DNA of 64,000 nucleotides from Desulfovibrio desulfuricans (GTDB taxonomy: Bacteria; Desulfobacterota; Desulfovibrionia; Desulfovibrionales; Desulfovibrionaceae), in assembly GCF_004801255.1 (NCBI RefSeq), contig NZ_CP036295.1, forward strand, positions 2,752,001 to 2,816,000, in the 5' to 3' direction. Of the stretch, positions 7,703 through 14,388 are shown one piece after another. A program made the translations under genes and the position numbers. A model generated the notes under the pieces. It saw only the letters and a list, made by a program, of their open reading frames with translations. It had not been told where the DNA came from and made no database searches. Positions within the stretch are counted from its first letter, which is position 1. The number at the start of each line of letters is the position of its first letter.

Positions 7703-8680
7703 CTACTCCTCGCCAGCGGCTGCGGGCGCATCCTTGGGAGCGCCAAAGGTCTTGGCGCCCCAGGCTGTCACAAACGGCGTAAGGATGGCCGTAACCACAA
7801 CGCAGGCCGCAACCAGAATGGTGGCGTGCTGGGCAGCATCGGCATACACGGGGTTGGCCTGGGCAATGATCATGGGCACGGCCGCGGCGTTGCCTGCTGT
7901 GGACGAGGCCGCCAGACCGGCCACGCCGGTGCCGCCGGTCAGCCTGTCGCCGATAAAGAGCACCGTGCCGGTGAGCAGCACGACAAACACGCCAAGGGCC
8001 ACGCCGAGCAGACCAGCGCTCCAGACCTTAGAAAGATCAAGCCCCGCGCCCAGGGCAAAGGCAAAAAAGGGAATAAGCACCGCAGGGGCCGCCTTGAGAA
8101 ATTCACGCATGTCCTTGTCGAGGTTGCCCAGTATCATGCCCAGCACCAGGGGAAATATGGCGCCCACCATCATCTGCCACGGAAACGCCGAAAGCCCGGC
8201 CACGCCGAGGGTTACCATGGTCAAAAAAGGCCCGGATTCCAGGCACATGATGGAATAGGCGGCCACATCGCGCGGCTTGCCGTACTGGCCCATCAAGGCC
8301 ATATACAGCCCGCCGTTGGTATCGTTGAGCGCGGCCACGATGGCCAGCGTGGAAAACCCGGCAAAAAAGCCTTCGCTAACCGGGGCTTCACCCAAAAACT
8401 GCCCGACGGTAATGCCGATGATGGCGGCTATGCCTACCTTGGTGGCAAACAGGATGCCGCCCTTTTTAAGAATATAGGGAGTGGTCTTAAAGCTGATGGT
8501 TGCGCCCATGCAGACATAATACACAGCCAGGATGCTGGTTGCCCCGGTAAACAGCCCCCCGGTGAACGAACCAAAAATTTTGGGAGTATTGGGAAAAAAG
8601 GTGTTGCACAGCGCGCCGAGCAACAGGGGAACAACCATGAGCCCACCGGGAATCCGTTCCATAGACCGCTTGATCTGCAT
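7703..8680 (-). CDS. kdgT: 2-keto-3-deoxygluconate permease family transporter
   Basis: From the ATG at 8680 the protein is 325 residues and begins [13 protein letters not shown], almost the same as E. coli KdgT. It is hydrophobic throughout with about ten membrane segments; [17 protein letters not shown] and [16 protein letters not shown] are KdgT signatures. The start was moved from 8695 because GGAGGG stands seven bases before the ATG at 8680. It leads the operon with the acid sugar kinase and PdxA2, so it probably imports a four-carbon sugar acid rather than KDG itself. The substrate is an inference from context. Confidence 0.85.
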   Translation of the reverse strand: MQIKRSMERIPGGLMVVPLLLGALCNTFFPNTPKIFGSFTGGLFTGATSILAVYYVCMGATISFKTTPYILKKGGILFATKVGIAAIIGITVGQFLGEAPVSEGFFAGFSTLAIVAALNDTNGGLYMALMGQYGKPRDVAAYSIMCLESGPFLTMVTLGVAGLSAFPWQMMVGAIFPLVLGMILGNLDKDMREFLKAAPAVLIPFFAFALGAGLDLSKVWSAGLLGVALGVFVVLLTGTVLFIGDRLTGGTGVAGLAASSTAGNAAAVPMIIAQANPVYADAAQHATILVAACVVVTAILTPFVTAWGAKTFGAPKDAPAAAGEE

Positions 8681-8993
8681 GACCCAACCCTCCACTGCGC
8701 AGGCGATATGCCGTCTGCAACAAGAGCATTAAAGTGACTGATGCACGCAAAAAATATTGCCCATATCCATCCGCCAGAATACGGCGTGTCGCCCCGATCA
8801 CAGAGGCGTAGCCGGATTGCGTCAGGCTAACAGATTGATTGAAATGAGCAACAAATTTTATTTTTTTTGCATAAACATGACACAAACATGCTATATTTGC
8901 GCATTTTGCGCAAAATATCCCGGTCAAACGTCTTCCTATCCGCCCGGTTTGCCTATAGTCTGACGCAGCAACCCGGCAACACAGGCGGAATAT
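8681..8993. other. Divergent regulatory region, kdgT / deoR-family gene
   Basis: This 313-bp gap between divergent genes is AT-rich in its right half. It holds the inverted repeat at 8896-8914 and, on the minus strand, a TAAAAT hexamer at 8860-8855 that could serve as a -10 box for the permease operon. On the plus strand TATAGT lies about 40 bp before the regulator start. I see no open reading frame of note. Confidence 0.5.
8896..8914. promoter_or_regulatory. Candidate operator of the DeoR-family regulator
   Basis: TTTGCGCA-TTT-TGCGCAAA is a perfect 8-3-8 inverted repeat lying between the divergent permease operon and the DeoR-family gene. Local regulators commonly bind such sites; the link to this regulator is by position only. 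Confidence 0.5.
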
Positions 8994-9743
8994 ATGCGAA
9001 AGGGCATGGAACGGCGCGACGCTATGCTTGAAGCCATAGCAGCGGGCGACAAGGACATACGGCAGCTGGCCGAACTGTTTGGCGTGTCTTTTTCTACCGT
9101 GCGGCGGGACCTGCAGCGCCTCTCGCGCGAAAAGGCCGTGGCCCGCACCTACGGCGGGGCCATGCTCACCCGCGCCCTGCAGGAGGACGACTACCCCGTG
9201 CGCGAGGGGCAACACCGCGCGGCAAAACAGGCCATTGCCAAGGTTGCCGCCGAGCAGGTACGCGACGGCGAAACCGTAATTCTTGACGGCGGCTCTACCG
9301 TTACCTTTATGGCGCGCTTTCTGTACGAAAAAAAAATTACGGTCATTACCAACAATCTCAAGCTCACGGCCATCCTGGCAGATGCGCCGCGCATAGATCT
9401 GATACTGCTGGGCGGCTCCATTCGCCCCATCAGCATGAGCGCCTACGGCCACTTTGCCGAAGAATCGCTGCGCTGCCTCACCGCCGACAAGGTGTTCACC
9501 AGCGCCAACGGCGTTGTCGCCAGCCAGGGCCTGTGCGAGGCGAGCCTTGAGCAGATTTCTGTCAAACGCCTCATGATGCGCCAGTCACGCGAGGTTTTTG
9601 TGCTGGCCGACGCCTCCAAGCTGGGTTGCGCCTCGCAACCAGCCTGGGCCCCCCTGCCTGCCACCTGGACGCTGGTAACCGACGGCGACGAGCAGCTATG
9701 CGCACCGTTCAGGACGTGCGGCGCAACAATTCTGTCCGCCTGA
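8994..9743 (+). CDS. DeoR-family transcriptional regulator
   Basis: A 249-residue regulator with an N-terminal DeoR helix-turn-helix (about residues 5-60, with ELFGVSFSTVRRDLQRL as the helix pair) and a C-terminal sugar-phosphate sensing domain (VILDGGSTVTFMARFL, TNNLKLTAILAD, ILLGGSIRP). Members of this family repress sugar catabolic operons and are released by a phosphorylated sugar. It is divergent from the permease-kinase-dehydrogenase operon, with an inverted repeat between them, so it most likely controls that operon. An in-frame ATG at 9006 is an alternative start. Confidence 0.9.
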   Translation: MRKGMERRDAMLEAIAAGDKDIRQLAELFGVSFSTVRRDLQRLSREKAVARTYGGAMLTRALQEDDYPVREGQHRAAKQAIAKVAAEQVRDGETVILDGGSTVTFMARFLYEKKITVITNNLKLTAILADAPRIDLILLGGSIRPISMSAYGHFAEESLRCLTADKVFTSANGVVASQGLCEASLEQISVKRLMMRQSREVFVLADASKLGCASQPAWAPLPATWTLVTDGDEQLCAPFRTCGATILSA

Positions 9744-9871
9744 ATTTCCTCCAAAAGCTCGTCCTGGCCGCAACGCGCAACGCGGGCCCGGCACGGCGCA
9801 ACCCCCTGCCAGACCCGCGCATGCCGGATGCAGACAACATCCGGCAAACACCATGAACAGTCTGCGGCGGG

Positions 9872-10669
9872 CTATTTCACCAGCCCCGCCTTTACGGCAA
9901 AGGGATCCCAGGAGGGATCGCGGTGGGGTTCGTATTCCGTTATCTGCGCCACCCAGTCGCTCAGGGCTTGCCCGTACAAACGGGCAATAACCGCCACTGT
10001 CATGTCCATGCCGGCAGAGACGCCAGACGAGGTCGCCACATTGCCGCTGTCAACCCAGCGGGCGCTGGCTACCCAGCGCACCTTGGGGCCAGGGGCAATG
10101 GAAGACTTGAAGGCCATCTTGTTGGTAGTGGCGGCCTTGCCGTCCAAAATCCCGGCCGCTGCCAGCAGAGATGCGCCGTTGCAAACCGACATGACAAGCG
10201 AAGTGTTTTTTGCCTGCGTCCGCAGCCAGGCAAGGGTTGCCTGGTCTTTAACCAGCGGGACCGCGCCAATGCCGCCCGGCACAAGCAAATAGTCCAGCGC
10301 GGGCGCATCGGTGTAGTCAAAATCCGCCACTGTTCTGGGCCCCTGATTGGAGGGCACGGCCCCCTTGGTGGCGGCAACCGTCACCAGGCGGATGTCCACC
10401 CGGTCAGATTTTTCCCCCCAAAAACGCGCCGGCGCATGCTTGAGGCTGCCCCACATTTCCATGGGGCCGTAAGCATCCAGCATTTCAAAGCCGGGAAACA
10501 GCAGTACGCCCAGCGTTATCTGGCGAGCCGCTGGCGGGGGAACCGGCTCGTACATTCTGTCTGTCTGCGCCTGACCTGCCCGCGTCTGCGCGCTGCAAGG
10601 CAGGGCCGCAGCAAGCAGGGTCAGTAAAAAAGCCAGAGGCCGCAGCCTGTTTTTAAGGATATGGTGCAT
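9872..10669 (-). CDS. Exported DJ-1/PfpI (class I glutamine amidotransferase-like) protein
   Basis: From the ATG at 10669, preceded by AAGGAGACG, the protein has 265 residues. It starts with a signal peptide (MHHILKNRLRPLAFLLTLL... ending CSAQ). The rest is a DJ-1/PfpI domain: LLFPGFEMLDAYGPMEMW, DYLLVPGGIGAVPL and the nucleophile elbow MSVCNGASLLA, which keeps the reactive Cys. Its closest general likeness is the isonitrile hydratase / PfpI_2 group, most of which are cytoplasmic, so export is notable. It stands alone, with no clear operon partner. The in-frame ORF extends upstream to 10903 but that part lacks a ribosome site and spoils the signal peptide. Confidence 0.8.
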   Translation of the reverse strand: MHHILKNRLRPLAFLLTLLAAALPCSAQTRAGQAQTDRMYEPVPPPAARQITLGVLLFPGFEMLDAYGPMEMWGSLKHAPARFWGEKSDRVDIRLVTVAATKGAVPSNQGPRTVADFDYTDAPALDYLLVPGGIGAVPLVKDQATLAWLRTQAKNTSLVMSVCNGASLLAAAGILDGKAATTNKMAFKSSIAPGPKVRWVASARWVDSGNVATSSGVSAGMDMTVAVIARLYGQALSDWVAQITEYEPHRDPSWDPFAVKAGLVK

Positions 10670-10979
10670 GTCGTCTCCTTGTTTGCGGGCGAGAGAGGAC
10701 GCCCGGCATGATGTTGGAGCACCAACCCTAGGGCATGACGATGCGCTGCAACAATGACAATAACTGTGGCCTTTCTGCCATGTGCCCCGCGCCCGGCGGC
10801 GGAGCGGGAGAACATGCGCCCGCGTCGCTGCGGCGGCAGGCAAGACCAGCCGCGCAACAGCGCAGACCGGGCAACGACGGCGCACAAAAAAGCCCTCCGG
10901 CAACGGAAGGCTTTGATTGTTGTTTCGGCGGCAGCGTGTGGAAACAGCTGCCGTATGTCAGCAAGGGATGATTACAGCG
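10670..10979. other. Intergenic region, 310 bp
   Basis: It holds the terminator of the Asp/Arg-rich secreted protein gene (10886-10913) and the upstream region of the DJ-1/PfpI gene. I see no further gene and no convincing promoter. Confidence 0.4.
10886..10913 (-). terminator. Rho-independent terminator
   Basis: On the minus strand AAAGCCTTCCG, a TTGC loop and CGGAGGGCTTTTTT form a stem with one mismatch and a T run. It ends the transcript of the gene at 10980-11501. Confidence 0.8.
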
Positions 10980-11501
10980 CTAGTTGCGCACGTCGTCATC
11001 GTTGTCGGCGGGGCGCTGTCCGCCCTGGGGCGAGCGCTGCTGGGCGTCTCGCGAGGGACGGCGGTCCTGGTTCATCTGGCCGTCGCGCGAGGGGCGGCGA
11101 TCCTGGTTCATCTGGCCGTCGCGCGAGGGACGGCGGTCATCGCGGGAGCGGCCCATCTCGTCGCCGCGAGGGCTGGGGCGGTCGCCCCTGTCCTTGTCGT
11201 ACTGGGGCTTGCCCATGCGTTCGCCTTGTTCGCTGCGGTTGTCATGCCCACGGTCCATACGATCATGGCGGCCATCCTGGCGGTCGTTGTGGCGATCACT
11301 GTCGTGGTACTGGCCGTTCTTGCGGTCATTGCGGGAGCCGCTGCGGTCGTCGGCATGCCTTGCGTCGCGGTCGCCGCGCTGCTTGTAGCCCTGCGGGGAG
11401 TCCCCGTTCTGGGCAGCCTGCACCGCAGGCGTTCCCACAAGCAGCAGACCAACGGCCAGGGCGCTCAGCGCCAAAGGTTTTAACACATATTGCATACGCA
11501 T
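10980..11501 (-). CDS. Secreted Asp/Arg/His-rich repeat protein, function unknown
   Basis: From the ATG at 11501 (AAGGAGG six bases upstream) this is 173 residues. The first ~28 form a clean signal peptide ending VQAA. The mature part is nearly all Asp, Arg, Gly, Gln, His, Asn and Ser, with no hydrophobic core, so it is probably disordered. It contains a 12-residue tandem repeat (DRRPSRDGQMNQ), two full copies and one partial. It somewhat recalls RcnB-like periplasmic metal-homeostasis proteins in its composition, but I see no domain match and would not assign that name. A good terminator follows. It stands as a single gene. Confidence 0.75.
   Translation of the reverse strand: MRMQYVLKPLALSALAVGLLLVGTPAVQAAQNGDSPQGYKQRGDRDARHADDRSGSRNDRKNGQYHDSDRHNDRQDGRHDRMDRGHDNRSEQGERMGKPQYDKDRGDRPSPRGDEMGRSRDDRRPSRDGQMNQDRRPSRDGQMNQDRRPSRDAQQRSPQGGQRPADNDDDVRN
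11046..11140. repeat. 36-bp tandem repeat inside secreted protein gene
   Basis: Two complete 36-bp units (11046-11081, 11082-11117) and a partial third (11118-11140) differ at only a few bases. Each encodes the 12-residue unit RRPSRDGQMNQD. Length is a multiple of three, so copy-number change would keep the frame. Confidence 0.9.
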
Positions 11502-11651
11502 AAAATTCCTCCTTGGGGTGGGCATTACGCCCTTTGCCTCCTTACGCCAGCGTGCGGCAGGATGCAAGATGGCAGCAAGACTAAAGGCCCCGCCGTCAAA
11601 AAAGCGTTAACCCGCCATACGCGAGGCTCTGCCCGCAGGCGAGGCAAGCCG

Positions 11652-12812
11652 TCAGCTTTTGCGCCGCATATTGCGCAAGGCAGGCACGCCAAGCCCACGC
11701 TGCCGGGCCAGATTTTGCAGTGCATCCGCCTCGGGGCGTACATAGGTTTGCCCTTCAATCACATATTCCTTGGCGGGAAGCTGCTGGCCTGCAACCTCCA
11801 CGGCGGCGGCATGGCGCGGGGCGACAACACGCTCAAGCATCTGCACGCGCAGGCCCAGCGTATGCGTGTGCCGCAGCACGGCGTTGACCACGCAATGCTG
11901 CTGGCTGGGCAGGCACAGTACGCGCATGAGACCAGCCGGGCGGTTTTTTTTGCCCACGCCCGGCAGCCAGAGCACGTCAAGCACCTCTGGCAGGGCGCAA
12001 AGGGCCGTCAGGGCCATGCCCAGGTCTTCTCCACTGAGATGGTCAATGTGGCTCTCGAGCTGGATTACGGCTTCGTGCCCGCCCAGAGTATGGTCCGCCC
12101 CGCTGCTCGTATGCTCCACGAGCCACGCCCGCAGGCCAGCGCCTTGGGGGCGGGAGCCGTAGCCCGTGCCGCAGGCCGTCACCACTCCATCCGGCCCGGC
12201 AACAAACTGGTCTGCCAGCGCATGCACAAGAGCCGCCCCGACAGGGGTTATCAGTTCATCGCGCGCCTCGGTGGCAAAAACAGGTTTGCCCCGCAGCAAA
12301 AAGGCCACAGCGGGCGCGGGCAGGGGCACTGGCCCCAAGGGGCTTTGCACCTGGCCCGAAAACCACGGCAGCGCCGAAGCCGTAACCCGCTCCACGCCCA
12401 GCACCTCCAGCCCGTACGCAACGCCCAGAGCGTCCATCAGCACTTGCGGCGCGGCGGCGGCAAAAAATTGCACTTCGCCCGCAGGTATCTGCTGCGCATA
12501 GGCGTACCCACCGGCCAGAGCCGTCAGCACGGCATGGGCGCGTTGGCGCATGCGTGACGGCATGTCAATTTTTTCAAAAATACCTGCAAAATCAGATAGA
12601 TGATAAATATTTTGCCCCCCGGCGCTGCAAACGGCGGCGACTGTGCAGCCTGGCCCCGACGGCCGCGTCTGGCCTGACACGTCAATGCGGCAGGCCAGCC
12701 CGGCAGCCGCCAGCAAATCCGCCAGCGGAGCAAAATCCACCCCAAGATGGGCAAGCGCCGCAAGGGCCATCTGGCCGTCGACGCCAGCCCGGCAATCAAG
12801 ATGTAAAAGCAT
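11652..12812 (-). CDS. larC: LarC-like nickel-pincer cofactor protein (divergent)
   Basis: From the ATG at 12812 the protein has 386 residues and aligns end to end with LarC (DUF111), which inserts nickel in the pincer nucleotide cofactor of lactate racemase. The start MLLHLDCRAGVDGQM matches the family's LDC-GISGDM opening, and the GVGKKNRPAGLMRVLC and HTHTLGLR segments match the C-terminal half. However several positions that are usually conserved have changed: GDM is GQM, NIDDMTGE is HIDHLSGE, and ETTTLGVR is HTHTLGLR. No larA, larB or larE is in the window. It may be a diverged paralogue with altered chemistry. It is divergent from the CBS-ACT gene. Confidence 0.75.
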   Translation of the reverse strand: MLLHLDCRAGVDGQMALAALAHLGVDFAPLADLLAAAGLACRIDVSGQTRPSGPGCTVAAVCSAGGQNIYHLSDFAGIFEKIDMPSRMRQRAHAVLTALAGGYAYAQQIPAGEVQFFAAAAPQVLMDALGVAYGLEVLGVERVTASALPWFSGQVQSPLGPVPLPAPAVAFLLRGKPVFATEARDELITPVGAALVHALADQFVAGPDGVVTACGTGYGSRPQGAGLRAWLVEHTSSGADHTLGGHEAVIQLESHIDHLSGEDLGMALTALCALPEVLDVLWLPGVGKKNRPAGLMRVLCLPSQQHCVVNAVLRHTHTLGLRVQMLERVVAPRHAAAVEVAGQQLPAKEYVIEGQTYVRPEADALQNLARQRGLGVPALRNMRRKS

Positions 12813-12956
12813 ATCGGCCCCTTCAGTATCCGGCTGAGTGCGCAACTAATAGTTACACACTTGTGCAGCCTCGGCACATTGGTGTATAGAAAAATCATGC
12901 GTGGCAGTTGCGGCCGCGCCGTCATAACCTGAAACATATTCCCCCGGAGGGAAAGC

Positions 12957-13607
12957 ATGCCTGTACAGAATTGGATGACCACCGATGTTGTCAGCGTGGG
13001 CCCCGAGACATCGCTGCTCAAAGTGGGCAAGCTCATGAAGGATCACCACATCCGCCGCATTCCGGTTGTGGACGAGCAGGGACAGGTCGTTGGCATTATC
13101 TCTGACCGCGACGTGCGCGACGCCTCTCCCTCCAAGGCCACCACGCTCGACATGTACGAAATGCACTATCTGCTGGCCGAGCTGAAAGCCAAAAACATTA
13201 TGACGGCCAAGCCCATCACCGTCAAACCGTCCGACACGGTCGAGCAGGCCGCCCTGATGATGCTGGACAACAAGGTTGGCGGGCTGCCCGTTGTGGATGC
13301 CGCGGGCAAGCTTGTGGGCATTATCTCCGACCACGACGTGTTCAAGGCTCTGGTGGACATCACCGGCGCACGCAGGGGCGGGCTGCAGTTTGCGGTTGAG
13401 CTGCCCGACCAGCCCGGCACGGCGCGCCCCCTGTTTGACCTGCTGCGCGCGCACAATGCGCGCATTCTCTCGGTGCTTACCGTCTCCAACCCCGACGGCA
13501 ACCGCCACCTGTTTGTGCGCGTGCGCGAGCTTGAAAATACGCAGGCCGAGCAAGACCTTATTGCCGGGGTAAACAAGATAGGCAAAGTGCTCTATTGTCA
13601 GCACTAA
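12957..13607 (+). CDS. CBS-pair and ACT domain protein (AcuB-like)
   Basis: A 216-residue cytoplasmic protein with two CBS domains (about 7-60 and 80-135; HHIRRIPVVDEQGQVVGIISDRD and KVGGLPVVDAAGKLVGIISDHD) and a C-terminal ACT-like domain (about 143-215, FAVELPDQPGTARPLFDLL). CBS pairs bind adenine nucleotides and ACT domains bind amino acids, so it is probably a metabolic sensor. This arrangement is common in Desulfovibrio and is often named AcuB, but an acetoin link is unsupported here. The ATG at 12957 has CGGAGGGAAAGC upstream. The gene seems to be monocistronic. Confidence 0.88.
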   Translation: MPVQNWMTTDVVSVGPETSLLKVGKLMKDHHIRRIPVVDEQGQVVGIISDRDVRDASPSKATTLDMYEMHYLLAELKAKNIMTAKPITVKPSDTVEQAALMMLDNKVGGLPVVDAAGKLVGIISDHDVFKALVDITGARRGGLQFAVELPDQPGTARPLFDLLRAHNARILSVLTVSNPDGNRHLFVRVRELENTQAEQDLIAGVNKIGKVLYCQH

Positions 13608-13706
13608 ATCCCTACAATTAAATCATATTTAAGGTATGGCCTCTGAATCACTGTATAAACGCCTTGTCCAAAAATGCACGGCAAGAGCGAAAAATATCAA
13701 CAGGGC

Positions 13707-13735
13707 TTGCCATCAAAAATTATTTGTGTCATAAG
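13707..13735 (+). promoter_or_regulatory. Candidate dsrC promoter
   Basis: TTGCCA (13707-13712), a 17-nt spacer and CATAAG (13730-13735) form a plausible sigma-70 promoter, giving a leader of about 125 nt before dsrC that contains short GC-rich hairpins (CCGGAAATATCCGG and GGGCGATTCGCCC). Weak evidence, from sequence match only. Confidence 0.4.
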
Positions 13736-13865
13736 GACTCTCGTTGTGATTGCGGTATGCTTTCGCGCCCAACGGAGGAATTCGGCCGGAAATATCCGGT
13801 TGTGTAGCGCCAGGGCGATTCGCCCGGGCGAGGTTGAGCAATAGCTGTCCAAGGAGGACACACGC

Positions 13866-14183
13866 ATGGCTGAGATCACCTATAAAGGTAAAAGCTTTGA
13901 AGTTGACGAAGACGGTTTCCTTCTGCGTTTTGACGACTGGTGCCCCGAATGGATGGAATATGTGAAGGAATCCGAAGGCATCTCTGAGATCAACGCCGAT
14001 CACCAGAAGATCCTCGACTTCCTGCAGGACTACTACAAGAAGAACGGCATCGCTCCCATGGTCCGTATTCTTTCCAAGAACACCGGCTACAAGCTGAAGG
14101 AAGTATACGAACTCTTCCCCTCCGGCCCCGGCAAGGGCGCCTGCAAAATGGCCGGCCTGCCCAAGCCCACTGGCTGCGTGTAG
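13866..14183 (+). CDS. dsrC: Sulfur-carrier protein DsrC
   Basis: A 105-residue protein identical in design to DsrC of sulfate reducers. The flexible C-terminal arm carries both conserved cysteines, Cys93 (GACKMAG) and Cys104 (PTGCV), which form the trisulfide with sulfite-derived sulfur made by DsrAB and pass it to the DsrMKJOP membrane complex. This is a central protein of dissimilatory sulfate reduction, in the cytoplasm. The start is set by AAGGAGGAC upstream. It stands alone with its own leader and strong terminator, as usual for Desulfovibrio, where it is highly expressed; its codon use (ATC, AAG, GAA) is strongly biased. Confidence 0.98.
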   Translation: MAEITYKGKSFEVDEDGFLLRFDDWCPEWMEYVKESEGISEINADHQKILDFLQDYYKKNGIAPMVRILSKNTGYKLKEVYELFPSGPGKGACKMAGLPKPTGCV

Positions 14184-14202
14184 TCCAGCCGCAACATTTT
14201 GG

Positions 14203-14236
14203 AAAAAAGCGGAAGGGTAACCTTCCGCTTTTTTTT
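14203..14236 (+). terminator. Rho-independent terminator after dsrC
   Basis: AAAAAAGCGGAAGG, a GTAA tetraloop and CCTTCCGCTTTTTT form a perfect stem ending in a run of eight T. GTAA is of the stable GNRA loop type. Confidence 0.95.
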
Positions 14237-14388
14237 GACCATGCCGTCCCTGCGGCTGCCGCGCCGCCCGTGCCGTGCCGCGCTCCCCGCAGGGGCTTGC
14301 CTTTACGGCAATACTTCGTATTTTCTCAAAAGCCCGGTCAATGCTGTCCTCCCTTTACGCCGGGCCAAAAAAACGGTATCGCCCTGCC

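Noticed and set aside
11046..11140. Short regular repeats that could look like a CRISPR array
   Set aside because: The units are adjacent without spacers, are 36 bp long and in frame with a coding repeat, so they are a protein tandem repeat.
10980..11501. RcnB (nickel/cobalt homeostasis) name for the Asp/Arg-rich secreted protein
   Set aside because: Only composition is similar; there is no alignable RcnB core.
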